64,000 bases of DNA, from positions 15,802 to 79,801 of the forward strand of contig MSHE01000016.1 of assembly GCA_001941025.1 (NCBI GenBank), read 5' to 3'. A model generated the notes under the pieces. That model was not told the DNA's origin, searched no databases, and worked only from the letters and a program-made list of their open reading frames with translations. This document shows positions 8,955-17,859 of the stretch, piece after piece. This DNA comes from Lachnospiraceae bacterium Zagget3 (lineage in GTDB: Bacteria > Bacillota_A > Clostridia > Lachnospirales > Lachnospiraceae). How positions within the stretch are numbered: the first letter of the stretch is position 1; every line of letters starts with the position of its first letter. Position numbers and translations under genes: made by a program.

Positions 8955-10469
8955 ATGGCCGGGGAAAGGCAGCAGGGCGCAGGCGGGCAGCAGAACGCGC
9001 CGGAGCAGGATGTCAACCAGATCCGGAAAAACCGCCGCGAAAAACTGAAGAATCTGCAGGAAGCGGGCAAAGATCCCTTTTTGATCACAAAGTACGACGC
9101 GACACACCACAGCGAGGACATTTTAGAGCGCTATGACGAGCTGGAGGGCACGGAAGTCTCCGTCGCCGGGCGCATGATGTTTAAGCGGGTGATGGGAAAA
9201 GCGTCCTTTTGTAATGTGCAGGATCTTTTAGGCAGCATTCAGGTGTATGTCGCGCGCGATTCTATCGGCGAGGAAGCCTACGCGGATTTTAAAAAATATG
9301 ATATCGGCGACATTGTCGGTGTTCGCGGGACGGTCTTTAAAACGAAGACCGGAGAGATCACGATCCATGCGAATGAGATGACGCTTCTCGCAAAGAGCCT
9401 GCAGGTCCTGCCGGAAAAGTATCACGGCCTGACCAACACGGACCTGCGCTATCGGCAGCGGTATGTGGATCTGATCATGAATCCGGAGTCCAGAGAGACG
9501 TTTATCAAGCGCTCCGAGATCATCCGGGAGATCCGCCGGTTTTTGGACGACCGCGGATTTATCGAGGTGGAGACGCCCATGCTGGTTTCCAACGCCGGCG
9601 GCGCGGCGGCGCGGCCGTTTGCGACGCATTACAACGCGCTCGATGAGGACGTAAAGCTGCGTATCTCGCTGGAGTTATACTTAAAGCGGCTTATCGTGGG
9701 CGGTCTGGAGAAGGTCTACGAGATCGGCCGGGTGTTCCGCAACGAGGGTGTGGATACGCGCCACAATCCGGAGTTTACCTTAATGGAACTCTATCAGGCC
9801 TACACGGACTATGAGGGCATGATGGAGTTAACCGAGAGCCTGTTTAAGCATCTGGCTGCGACGGTCTGCGGCGGTACGACCATCACCTATGCCGGGACGG
9901 AGATTGACCTCGGGGCCCCGTTCGCGCGGATGACCATGGCCGACGCGGTCAAGAAATATGCCGGCGTGGATTTTGCGGAGATTCATACGGATGAAGAGGC
10001 CAAGGCGGTCGCGAAAGAGCATCATCTGGAGTTTGAGAAGTGGAGGACGAAGGGCGAGATCGAGGAACTCTTTTTTAACGAGTACTGCGAGAAGGAGCTC
10101 ATCCAACCGACGTTTATCACGGATCATCCGCTCGCCATTTCCCCGCTGACCAAAAAGATGCCGTCCGACCCGGAGCGGGTGGAGCGATTTGAACTCTACA
10201 TTAATACATGGGAGATGTGCAACGCCTATTCCGAGTTGAACGATCCCATCGACCAGCGGGAACGCTTTGCCGCGCAGGACGCCGCGTTTGAGGCGGGCAA
10301 CGAGGAGGCGAATCACACGGATGAGGACTTCTTAAACGCGCTGGAGATCGGCATGCCGCCGACCGGAGGCATCGGCTATGGTATCGACCGGCTGGTCATG
10401 CTGCTCACGGATTCGGCCGCAATCCGCGATGTGCTCTTCTTCCCGACATTAAAGAGTCTGGACAAGTAA
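8955..10469 (+). CDS. lysS: Lysyl-tRNA synthetase, class II
   Basis: Charges tRNA-Lys in the cytosol. The 504-residue protein has an N-terminal low-complexity Gln/Gly extension (residues 1-18), an OB-fold anticodon-binding domain (about 65-150) and the class II catalytic core. The core shows motif 2 ([20 protein letters not shown]) near 255-275 and motif 3 ([14 protein letters not shown]) near 478. The ATG has a GAAGGAG site. It is followed by a strong intrinsic terminator, ending the greA-lysS operon. No T-box lies upstream. Confidence 0.97.
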   Translation: MAGERQQGAGGQQNAPEQDVNQIRKNRREKLKNLQEAGKDPFLITKYDATHHSEDILERYDELEGTEVSVAGRMMFKRVMGKASFCNVQDLLGSIQVYVARDSIGEEAYADFKKYDIGDIVGVRGTVFKTKTGEITIHANEMTLLAKSLQVLPEKYHGLTNTDLRYRQRYVDLIMNPESRETFIKRSEIIREIRRFLDDRGFIEVETPMLVSNAGGAAARPFATHYNALDEDVKLRISLELYLKRLIVGGLEKVYEIGRVFRNEGVDTRHNPEFTLMELYQAYTDYEGMMELTESLFKHLAATVCGGTTITYAGTEIDLGAPFARMTMADAVKKYAGVDFAEIHTDEEAKAVAKEHHLEFEKWRTKGEIEELFFNEYCEKELIQPTFITDHPLAISPLTKKMPSDPERVERFELYINTWEMCNAYSELNDPIDQRERFAAQDAAFEAGNEEANHTDEDFLNALEIGMPPTGGIGYGIDRLVMLLTDSAAIRDVLFFPTLKSLDK

Positions 10470-10477
10470 ATTTTTTT

Positions 10478-10513
10478 GGCAGTTTATCGGATTGGATAAA
10501 CTGCCTTTTTTTC
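10478..10513 (+). terminator. Intrinsic terminator after lysS
   Basis: An 11-bp stem GGCAGTTTATC/GATAAACTGCC (10478-10488 with 10495-10505), a 6-nt loop, and then eight T residues. Confidence 0.93.
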
Positions 10514-10523
10514 TCTTAATTTA

Positions 10524-10553
10524 TAGACAAAAGGGGAATTTGTGGATTATAAT
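10524..10553 (+). promoter_or_regulatory. Promoter of the STAS/phosphatase/ABC operon
   Basis: TAGACA at 10524-10529, an 18-bp spacer and TATAAT at 10548-10553, 57 bp before the STAS start and just after the lysS terminator. Confidence 0.7.
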
Positions 10554-10610
10554 TGAAGCGGTTTTAAATCACAGAAAGTGTTCAAACGCGAGTCACAAAG
10601 GAGAAAAGCG

Positions 10611-10913
10611 ATGGAAATGGAAATCAACAAAGAACAAGACGGTTCGACCCTTACCCTGACGGTTTCCGGACGGTTGAATACGGCTACGGCACCGCAGTTG
10701 GAACGGGAGATTCAGGAAAACCTGGATGGCATCACGGAGCTTATTTTTGACTTCGGAAATCTCGTGTACATATCCTCCGCGGGGCTGCGGGTCCTCCTGC
10801 AGGCGCAGAAAGATATGAACGGGAAGGGAACGATGCGTGTGCGAAACGTGGGCAAGGATGTTATGGAGGTGTTTTCGATCACGGGCTTCTCGGATTTTCT
10901 GACGATCGAGTAA
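10611..10913 (+). CDS. STAS-domain protein (anti-sigma-factor-antagonist type)
   Basis: A 100-residue stand-alone STAS domain of the SpoIIAA/RsbV type. These proteins switch partners depending on phosphorylation of a conserved Ser. The motif VYISSAGLRVLLQAQ carries it (Ser55 or Ser56), after the strand ELIFDFGNL. I choose the ATG at 10611, preceded by AAAGGAG, rather than the in-frame ATG at 10578, because it gives the normal N-terminus. It is first in an operon with a phosphatase/kinase and an ABC importer. There is no sigma-factor gene beside it, which is unusual for SpoIIA- or Rsb-type loci. Confidence 0.92.
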   Translation: MEMEINKEQDGSTLTLTVSGRLNTATAPQLEREIQENLDGITELIFDFGNLVYISSAGLRVLLQAQKDMNGKGTMRVRNVGKDVMEVFSITGFSDFLTIE

Positions 10914-10955
10914 CGGGCGATCGAAAGCAGGAGAATCCATAAAGAGGGGCAAACC

Positions 10956-13196
10956 ATGATACGATGGATCAGGTCAAAAAAGATCATTCACATCTTTCAG
11001 CGGCAGCTGCTCGTCTGTGTCATTATAGCGCTGGCCATCACCTGTGTGTTTATGATCATCCTGCAGTTCAATCTCTCGAGGCGGGAGACGAATTCGCTGT
11101 TGTATTTAAATCTGCAGGATGTCCGGGCGGACATCTCTGACTGGTCGGATGAGAATCTGCTCGAAGTGGCCCATGCGGTGGCGGATGACTATCCCGGGAC
11201 GGATCTGGACACGCTGGCGGACCTCTATCATGTCGCGGATATCCACGTTATTGATGAGGACGGCATTGTCATTGACAGCACCGGCGACTATATCGGGTAC
11301 GACATGAGATCCGGTGAGCAGTCGGCGGCTTTTTTGGTGTTGTTGTCCGGCGAGACGGAGCTTGTGCAGGAGTATCAACCAATCTCAGCGGACCGCAGCA
11401 TTTCCCGTAAGTACGCAGGGGTGGTTCTGCCGGAAGGCGGCTTTTTGCAGGTCGGCTACGATGCGGAGCAGTTTCAGGAGGATCTCGCTTACCAGGTCAA
11501 CAACGCCACGAAGAATCGCCATATCGGCGAGAACGGCTTCGTGTTGATCGCGGATATGGACTGGCTGCTTGTCTCGGACCCCAAGGGCAATGTCGGGGAG
11601 AACCTGTCTGTTACCGGTCTGTGGATCGACACGGACGAAACGCCGGAGGATCAGCGTTTTAATACCGAGGTCTACGGGGAAGAATGCGCCTGTATGTATG
11701 AGACGAACGAGGGCTATTACATTATCTCTGTCTATCCGAAGAGCGAGGCGGTCTTCTCCCGGAACCTCTCGATCGCGCTGACGGTGGAGATCGAGGTGAT
11801 CATCTTCGCGATCCTCTTTGTCCTTCTCTATTTCCTTGTACGACGCCTGGTCGTGCAGAACATTCACGGGATCAATGCCAGTCTGGCGAAGATCACGGAA
11901 GGAGATCTCGATGTTGTTTTAGAGGACCTGCCGGTCGAGGAGTTCAGCTCGCTTTCAGGCGACATCAACTCGACAGTAAGCGTCTTAAAACAATATATTG
12001 ACGAGGCGGAGCACCAAAACGAACGGGAACTGCTCTTTGCCGAACAGGTGCAGTACGCGACGCTGCCGAACATCTTTCCGCCGTATCCGGAGCGCGATGA
12101 TCTGGATCTCTACGCCGCCATGTATACAGCGAAAGAGGTGGGCGGCGATTTTTATGATTTTTCCTTTGTCGGCAAGGATCGCCTTGCGTTCCTGATCGCG
12201 GATGTCTCGGGGAAGGGAATCCCCGCCGCCATGTTCATGATGCGCGCAAAGACGCTCATCAAGAGCCTCGCGGAGTCCTGTCAGGACGCGGGGGAGGCGC
12301 TCACGCAGGCGAACGGGATACTCTGCGAGAACAACGACGCGAATATGTTTGTGACGGTGTGGCTCGGGATCCTGGATTTAAAGACCGGAATGCTGGAGTA
12401 CGCGAACGCCGGACACAATCCGCCCATGATCCGAAAGGGGCAGGAAGCGTTCGCCCCTTTGTCTGTCCGTCCGGGGTTTGTGCTCGCCGGGCTGCCGGGG
12501 GTCACTTATAAGACGGAGTCGTTGCAGCTGTCTCCGGGAGATCTGCTCTTCCTCTATACGGACGGGATTACGGAGGCGACAAATGCCGACAACGAACTCT
12601 ATGAGGAGAACAGACTTCTCGCGCGGCTTAACGCTTCGCGGGAGCAGGTCTCCGCGGAAGAACTGTGCATGGCGGTCCGGCAGAATGTAGACGCGTTTGT
12701 GGGTGACGCCCCGCAGTTTGACGATATGACGATGCTGGCGCTGCGTTACCGGGGCGAGGATCCGGGCTGGGCGGAGCTGACCGTGGACGCCTCGGTCGAC
12801 AACATTAGTACAGTAACAGAGTTTGTGGACCGCCAGTTGGAGCGGGCGGACTGCCCCGCAAAAGCGCAGTCCCAGATTGACGTGGCCATCGATGAACTTT
12901 TTGCAAACATTGCGCGGTACGCATATCCTGATCAGGAGGGCACCGCAACGATCCGTGTGGAGATGATGGACGACCCGCGGGAAGTGCGGATCACGTTGAT
13001 CGATCATGGTATTCCCTATGATCCGCTCGCGCAGGAGGCCCCGGATACAACGCTTTCCGCCGAGGAACGCGAGATCGGCGGACTGGGAGTCTTTTTAGTA
13101 AAAAATATCATGGATGACGTTTCCTATGCGTATCGGGAAAACTGCAACATTGTACAGATCACGAAGAAGCTGGAACCGGAGGAAGAAACGGTTTAA
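10956..13196 (+). CDS. Membrane sensor SpoIIE-type PP2C phosphatase fused to RsbW-like GHKL kinase domain
   Basis: A 746-residue membrane protein. Order: TM helix at about 11-36; an extracytoplasmic region of about 235 residues resembling a Cache sensor (IHVIDEDGIVIDSTGDYIG and GENGFVLIADMDWLLVSDP); TM helix at 273-296; HAMP (about 297-350); SpoIIE-type PP2C phosphatase from QVQYATLPNIFPP at 364, with metal-binding Asp in EVGGDFYDF, IADVSGKG, YTDGITEA and QFDDMTML. A C-terminal GHKL domain (about 607-746) follows, with an N box DELFANIARYAY and IDHGIPYDPL. By family precedent the phosphatase dephosphorylates, and the GHKL domain phosphorylates, the STAS protein encoded 42 nt upstream. Its TAA overlaps the ATG of the ABC gene by one base. 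Confidence 0.92.
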   Translation: MIRWIRSKKIIHIFQRQLLVCVIIALAITCVFMIILQFNLSRRETNSLLYLNLQDVRADISDWSDENLLEVAHAVADDYPGTDLDTLADLYHVADIHVIDEDGIVIDSTGDYIGYDMRSGEQSAAFLVLLSGETELVQEYQPISADRSISRKYAGVVLPEGGFLQVGYDAEQFQEDLAYQVNNATKNRHIGENGFVLIADMDWLLVSDPKGNVGENLSVTGLWIDTDETPEDQRFNTEVYGEECACMYETNEGYYIISVYPKSEAVFSRNLSIALTVEIEVIIFAILFVLLYFLVRRLVVQNIHGINASLAKITEGDLDVVLEDLPVEEFSSLSGDINSTVSVLKQYIDEAEHQNERELLFAEQVQYATLPNIFPPYPERDDLDLYAAMYTAKEVGGDFYDFSFVGKDRLAFLIADVSGKGIPAAMFMMRAKTLIKSLAESCQDAGEALTQANGILCENNDANMFVTVWLGILDLKTGMLEYANAGHNPPMIRKGQEAFAPLSVRPGFVLAGLPGVTYKTESLQLSPGDLLFLYTDGITEATNADNELYEENRLLARLNASREQVSAEELCMAVRQNVDAFVGDAPQFDDMTMLALRYRGEDPGWAELTVDASVDNISTVTEFVDRQLERADCPAKAQSQIDVAIDELFANIARYAYPDQEGTATIRVEMMDDPREVRITLIDHGIPYDPLAQEAPDTTLSAEEREIGGLGVFLVKNIMDDVSYAYRENCNIVQITKKLEPEEETV

Positions 13197-15358
13197 TGAA
13201 GAGGAAAAGGCAACGCGGAATAAAAATTCTGGTGGTGGCGCTTTTGGCGATGCTTCTTGGCGGTATGCTGGGCGGCTGCGGCAGGACCGGGAACACCAAG
13301 GTGTTCTCCTCCCTGGAGGATTTTGAGGGGAGTACCTTGGGGTCGCTCACGGGAGGCACGCTTGATCAGATTGCCCAAGGGGTGATTGATGATACATCGT
13401 TTAATTATTATCAGGGCCTGACCGACGAGGTATCCGCCCTTACCAAGGGCGATATTGACGGGATCGTGCAGGATCTTTCCGTCGCGTCTTATATGGTCGC
13501 GCAGCATCCGGAGTTTGCCATCTTCCCGGAGGAGGTTGCGCCGAACAGCCTCGGTTTCGCGCTGCCGAAGGACGGTCCCTACACGGAAGAATTCACGGAA
13601 GTGATCCAGGATCTGTACGCGGACGGGACGATCGAAGAATTGCAGGACAAGTGGTTCTCCGGGGATGAGGAGCGCATGGTGATCGACTGGGACGAATACG
13701 ACACCTTAGACCGCGGGAACGGCGTGCTGCACTGCGCCTACGAAGATACAAAGGTGCCCGTCTCCTATGAGGGAGACGATGGGCAGGCCTGCGGCTATGA
13801 GCCGGAACTGCTCCTTATCATCGCGGACCGGCTGGGCCTGGGCATTGACTTTCAGGGGGCTAATTTCAGCGGGCTCATCAGTTTTGTCGAATCCGGCAAG
13901 GCCGATGTGGCCTGTGGTGGCATCGCGATCACCGAGGAGCGTGCCGAGTCGGTCGATTTTCCGGAGTCCCATTATATTGGCGGGATCGTGCTCATCTGCC
14001 GCGCGGACGAGGTCGGCGCGGTCACTTCGAGCGGCACGGACGAAGTGTATACGGAACTTTCGGACTTTGAAGGGGCCACCTTCGGCATGTTGATGGGGGC
14101 TGCTTATGACCAAATAACCGAAGAGAAGATAAAGGATGTCACATTTCTTACCTACAATGATCTTACCAGCTCGATCTCCGCGCTCGAAAAGGGCGATGTG
14201 GACGGGGTTGTCGAAATCGATGCCATTTCACAGTATATGATCGCGCAGCGTTCGGATTTATCCATTTTCCCGGAATATATTCAAGAGTCGGAGTATAGTT
14301 TTGTGTTTCAGAAAGGCAGCCCCTATACGGATCAGTTTTCGGAGATCATAGAGGAGTTCTACGAGGACGGTACCATCGAGGACCTGCAGGAGAAGTGGCT
14401 TTCCGGCGATGAGGACCGCATGGTGATCGACTGGGACGAATACGACACGGACGAGCGCGCGAACGGGACCCTGCGCTATGTCTGTACGAACGAGCTGGTT
14501 CCGTTTGGATATGAAGGGGGCGACGGCAAGCCGTTGGGTTATGAGGTGGAACTGCTATTAAAGATCGCGGACCGGTTGGATATGGGGGTTGACTGGGGCT
14601 ATTCGAAGAACAGCGGATTGATCAGCTATATCGAATCCGGTAAGGCGGATGTGATCTCCGACTGTATGACGATCACGCCGGAACGGCAGGAGGTGATGGA
14701 TTTTTCGGAGCCGACCTATCAAGGAGGCATTTCGATCATCTGCCGCAACGAAAACCTCGCGGTAACTGCGACCGAAGAGAAGACGGGCTTTTGGGCCGGC
14801 CTTGCGGAAAGTTTTGAAAAGACGTTTATCCGTGAGGACCGCTGGAAGCTGATCGGCAGCGGCCTGCTCGTGACGCTCGAGATCACGGGGTTCGCCGCGC
14901 TGTTCGGCACGTTCCTCGGGTTTGGGATGTGCCTGTTGCTGCGCTCGAAGAACCGGGTCGTCTCGACGATCGCGGACCTGTTCTGCAAGCTGATCAGCGG
15001 GATCCCCGCCGTGGTGATCCTCATGGTGGTATACTTTGTGATCTTTGCCTCTTCGGGCATCGCCGCGGTCGCAGTGGGCGTTATCGTGTTTACGATCCTC
15101 TTTACGGTATCGGTCGGGGGACTTCTTACGGTGGCGATCGACTCGATCGCCCCCCGGGCAGTGGGAGGCGGCCTCCGCGCTGGGCTTCGGCAAGACGGCG
15201 GGCTTTACGCGCGTCATCATGCCGCAGGCGATCCGGCGGGCACTGCCGGTCTACCGGGGAGAGTTTGTCGGCCTGTTAAAATCGACCGCGATCGTCGGCT
15301 ACATCGCGATCCAGGACCTGACGAAAGCGGCGGATGTGATCCGCTCCCGCACCTATGA
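13196..15358 (+). CDS. 5' part of fused amino-acid-type ABC importer: lipoprotein signal, tandem solute-binding lobes, permease (frameshifted)
   Basis: The product starts with a lipoprotein signal (lipobox LGGC, Cys28). A 248-residue unit then appears twice (about 38-285 and 286-520), each reading solute-binding lobe 2 then lobe 1, for example [11 protein letters not shown] and [11 protein letters not shown], with [10 protein letters not shown] in both (161 and 409). The permease begins near 545 ([13 protein letters not shown]). At codon 653 the frame departs from the permease family; the missing part lies in the +1 frame and would be restored by removing one C from the C6 run at 15150-15155. 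The last 68 codons to 15358 are therefore out of frame. With one C less, a single 1,169-residue protein ending at 16706 results. It starts TAATG-coupled to the phosphatase gene. Substrate is probably a polar amino acid, by family resemblance only. Confidence 0.8.
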   Translation: MKRKRQRGIKILVVALLAMLLGGMLGGCGRTGNTKVFSSLEDFEGSTLGSLTGGTLDQIAQGVIDDTSFNYYQGLTDEVSALTKGDIDGIVQDLSVASYMVAQHPEFAIFPEEVAPNSLGFALPKDGPYTEEFTEVIQDLYADGTIEELQDKWFSGDEERMVIDWDEYDTLDRGNGVLHCAYEDTKVPVSYEGDDGQACGYEPELLLIIADRLGLGIDFQGANFSGLISFVESGKADVACGGIAITEERAESVDFPESHYIGGIVLICRADEVGAVTSSGTDEVYTELSDFEGATFGMLMGAAYDQITEEKIKDVTFLTYNDLTSSISALEKGDVDGVVEIDAISQYMIAQRSDLSIFPEYIQESEYSFVFQKGSPYTDQFSEIIEEFYEDGTIEDLQEKWLSGDEDRMVIDWDEYDTDERANGTLRYVCTNELVPFGYEGGDGKPLGYEVELLLKIADRLDMGVDWGYSKNSGLISYIESGKADVISDCMTITPERQEVMDFSEPTYQGGISIICRNENLAVTATEEKTGFWAGLAESFEKTFIREDRWKLIGSGLLVTLEITGFAALFGTFLGFGMCLLLRSKNRVVSTIADLFCKLISGIPAVVILMVVYFVIFASSGIAAVAVGVIVFTILFTVSVGGLLTVAIDSIAPRAVGGGLRAGLRQDGGLYARHHAAGDPAGTAGLPGRVCRPVKIDRDRRLHRDPGPDESGGCDPLPHL

Positions 15359-16706
15359 GGCGTTCTTCCCGCTGATCACATCGGCAATCATCTATCTGGT
15401 GATCGCCATCGTGATCACCATTATCATAAACCGGATCTTAAAGCGCATCGATCCGCAGCGCAGGCGCGCGCTGCCGCGGGGCGTGACGGAGAGCGAAGTG
15501 CCGGCGGGGGCAGCTGCCGGCGCGAGCCTGACGAGGGTGACCGCAGCTTCGTCTTCTGAGCCGGGCGCGGCGGGGACATCCGCGGCAACCCCGGTGGCTG
15601 CCTCTGACGCGGATTCCGCCGGCGTGCTGATTGATATCGCGCATCTGAAGAAAGTCTATCCGAACGTGACGCCGCTTCGGGATGTCAACGCCGTGATCGG
15701 CCGGGGGGATGTGATCACGATCATCGGCCCGTCCGGAACCGGCAAGTCGACGCTGCTGCGCTGCCTCAACCGGCTGGAGACGCCGACGGAGGGGGCGATC
15801 ACGGTGTTCGGCGAAAATGTCTGTGATAAAAAGACGGACTTAAACGAGATCCGCCGCCGGATGGGGATGGTGTTCCAGTCGTTCAACCTGTTCCCGCATC
15901 TGACGGTGGTGGAAAACATCATGTTCGCCCCGACGAGGCTGAACAAACAGCCGACGCAGGAGGCGTATGAGAACGCGATGCGGCTCTTGAAGACCGTCGG
16001 CCTGGCGGAGAAGGCCTTAAACTATCCGGATGAACTCTCCGGCGGGCAGCAGCAGCGTGTCGCGATCGCGCGGACCCTGGCGATGGACCCGGAGATCGTG
16101 CTGTTCGACGAGCCGACCTCCGCGCTCGACCCGACGATGGTGGGAGAGGTGCTCTCCGTCATGCGGAGCCTGGCGGCGCAGGGCCTGACCATGATGATCG
16201 TGACACATGAGATGCAGTTCGCGCAGGATGTATCCACCCGCGTCTTCTATATGGACGAGGGCGAGATCTACGAAGAGGGACCGCCGGAGGAGATCTTCGA
16301 GCATCCGAAGAGAGACCGGACACGCGTCTTTGTAAAACAGTTAAGGACGCTGGCGCTTACGATCGACAACCCGGACTACGACTTTATCGAGACAAACGAG
16401 GCGCTGCGGATGTTCGGCGAGAAGCATCTGCTCGCGCCGCGGCGGACCGACAGCCTCTGCCGCGCGTTCGAGGAGCTCGCCGTGGAGAATATCATTCCGC
16501 ACTGCGGCGAGGCGATCGACCTGCATGTGGCGGTCGAGTATGAGCAGAAGGCGGACGAGCTGATCATGGTCTTTACCTGGAGCGGGGACCGCTTTGATCC
16601 GTTCTCCGAGGGGGATCCGCTCACGATCCGGCTGATCAGCGGCTTTGTGACAGAGCAGGCGTATGAATACGAAGACGACACGAACCGGCTGACGGTTGTA
16701 CTGTAA
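15156..16706 (+). CDS. 3' part of fused ABC importer: permease end, linker, ATPase and degenerate GHKL tail (frameshifted)
   Basis: Homology resumes at 15156 with [20 protein letters not shown], the EAA loop of His/Gln-type permeases; the nearest upstream in-frame ATG is at 15045, but the residues before 15156 are meaningless. After the last TM helix comes a 50-residue Ala/Ser-rich linker, then a complete polar-amino-acid ATPase: Walker [13 protein letters not shown] loop [13 protein letters not shown], signature [16 protein letters not shown], Walker [13 protein letters not shown], and the H loop MMIVTHEM. The final 88 residues (from about 16440) resemble a GHKL anti-sigma domain that has lost its ATP-binding Asp. 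No stop interrupts this half, so the break is recent, a sequencing error, or bypassed by ribosomes. Confidence 0.8.
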   Translation, partial: GQWEAASALGFGKTAGFTRVIMPQAIRRALPVYRGEFVGLLKSTAIVGYIAIQDLTKAADVIRSRTYEAFFPLITSAIIYLVIAIVITIIINRILKRIDPQRRRALPRGVTESEVPAGAAAGASLTRVTAASSSEPGAAGTSAATPVAASDADSAGVLIDIAHLKKVYPNVTPLRDVNAVIGRGDVITIIGPSGTGKSTLLRCLNRLETPTEGAITVFGENVCDKKTDLNEIRRRMGMVFQSFNLFPHLTVVENIMFAPTRLNKQPTQEAYENAMRLLKTVGLAEKALNYPDELSGGQQQRVAIARTLAMDPEIVLFDEPTSALDPTMVGEVLSVMRSLAAQGLTMMIVTHEMQFAQDVSTRVFYMDEGEIYEEGPPEEIFEHPKRDRTRVFVKQLRTLALTIDNPDYDFIETNEALRMFGEKHLLAPRRTDSLCRAFEELAVENIIPHCGEAIDLHVAVEYEQKADELIMVFTWSGDRFDPFSEGDPLTIRLISGFVTEQAYEYEDDTNRLTVVL

Positions 16707-16719
16707 GAGAAAGAGTTAC

Positions 16720-16765
16720 CGGCGGGCGAAGACGGAAAACGCCGCCTCGTCCGCCGCATTTTTTT
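16720..16765 (+). terminator. Terminator of the STAS/ABC operon
   Basis: Arms CGGCGGGCGA (16720-16729) and TCGTCCGCCG (16747-16756) pair over 10 bp with one G-U; seven T residues follow at 16759-16765. Confidence 0.75.
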
Positions 16766-16815
16766 GTAGATTTCTGTACATATCTGTGATAAAGTAGAGA
16801 TGCACAACGCAAAGC

Positions 16816-16888
16816 GGGGCATTAGCGCAGTTGGGAGCGCGCCACACTGGCAGTGTGGAGGTCACGGGTTCAAGTCCCGTATGCTCCA
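16816..16888 (+). tRNA. tRNA-Ala(GGC)
   Basis: A 73-nt cloverleaf: acceptor GGGGCAT/ATGCTCC with the alanine identity pair G3-U70, D arm GCGC/GCGC, anticodon stem CCACA/TGTGG around loop CTGGCAG (anticodon GGC), T arm ACGGG TTCAAGT CCCGT, discriminator A. CCA is not encoded. Confidence 0.95.
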
Positions 16889-16896
16889 TGAAAGAC

Positions 16897-16920
16897 GAGC
16901 CTCTGGGAAACCAGAGGCTC
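16897..16920. terminator. Perfect 10-bp hairpin between tRNA-Ala and convergent ylmH-like gene
   Basis: GAGCCTCTGG (16897-16906), loop GAAA, CCAGAGGCTC (16911-16920). It has no long T run on either strand, so it is only a probable two-way terminator. Confidence 0.5.
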
Positions 16921-16929
16921 GAACTCAAA

Positions 16930-17685
16930 TCATACATATCTCAGGATTTTCACCCGAATCCGACCTTTTTTCGTCTCCGTGAGGATCCCGTCAAAAATAA
17001 ATTTCCCGAACCCGCGGACGGAGACCACATCGCCTTCTTTCAAAACACTGCCCGGGTTCTCACACTGTCGCCCGTTCACAAAGACCCGCTTTGCCGCAAA
17101 CAGACGCGTGCTTTCACTGCGGGAGAGCTTGTATGCGTTTGCCACGACGGAATCACATCGGGCGGCATTGACAACCAGTTCCTCTTTGGAAAATGTTGGC
17201 TTTGCCGCAGCCGGGCATTCCGTTCCCACCGTACAGGTGACGCTGGTATGTTTTACTTTATCCAGATGCTCCGCCAAAAACTCTGCGATCGCGTCTTTGC
17301 AGAAAAGGTACCCGATATTGTCCCGGACGATGATATCTCCCAGAACATTCCGCTCGATTCCCAGATGCATCAGCGCACCCAGAAAGTCCCGGTGGGTCAG
17401 GTCATCGGCAAATTTCTGTGACAGGGGACGGATCGTCAGGCAGCGGATGGGGAAATCCTCCGTATACCCCAGCATTTCGGGAGACCCGAACCGGACCATC
17501 TGCCGTTCACAGTCCTCTCCGCCGCCGGACAGGGTATAGGGAACAAAGGACAACTCCGGCTCCATCTCGAAAAAAAGCGCCTGTTCGTTGCTGTCCATAA
17601 AATCGGAAAACGTGTATGTGCCGGACCGGTCACAGCGATTTGCCAGGTCCAGGATTCTTTTTTTAAAGACAAGTTCTTCTTGCAT
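16930..17685 (-). CDS. S4-domain RNA-binding protein, YlmH-like
   Basis: About 251 residues. The N-terminal part resembles YlmH (EELVFKKRILDLANRC, FSDFMDSNEQALF), the middle contains HRDFLGALMHLGIERNVLGDI, and the C-terminal S4 fold includes YKLSRSESTRLFAAKRVFVNGRQ. YlmH proteins bind RNA and have been linked to ribosome-associated quality control and cell division; here the gene stands alone rather than beside divIVA. I start at 17685, where GGAAAG lies 5 nt upstream and the length fits the family. In-frame ATGs at 17697 and 17733 and an open frame to 17790 are possible alternatives. It converges on the tRNA-Ala gene. Confidence 0.85.
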   Translation of the reverse strand: MQEELVFKKRILDLANRCDRSGTYTFSDFMDSNEQALFFEMEPELSFVPYTLSGGGEDCERQMVRFGSPEMLGYTEDFPIRCLTIRPLSQKFADDLTHRDFLGALMHLGIERNVLGDIIVRDNIGYLFCKDAIAEFLAEHLDKVKHTSVTCTVGTECPAAAKPTFSKEELVVNAARCDSVVANAYKLSRSESTRLFAAKRVFVNGRQCENPGSVLKEGDVVSVRGFGKFIFDGILTETKKGRIRVKILRYV

Positions 17686-17859
17686 TTTTCTTTCCATAAT
17701 ATGCCACATATCATAACGCAATTCTTTTGTCATAGCAATATTCTCGGGCCGTCGCGCGATGGGAGAGGAATCTGACACTGGTCGCCTCACCGACGGCGTG
17801 TTACAATGATCATGAACCTATTTATACAAAGTCACTGAAAAAATGGAGGAAGCATAACG

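Noticed and set aside
15144..15165. Certain programmed +1 frameshifting in the ABC gene.
   Set aside because: CCC-C could slip, but CGG is not visibly rare in these genes and no stimulatory stop or Shine-Dalgarno is evident; error or slippage mutation is at least as likely, so it is only listed as a possibility.
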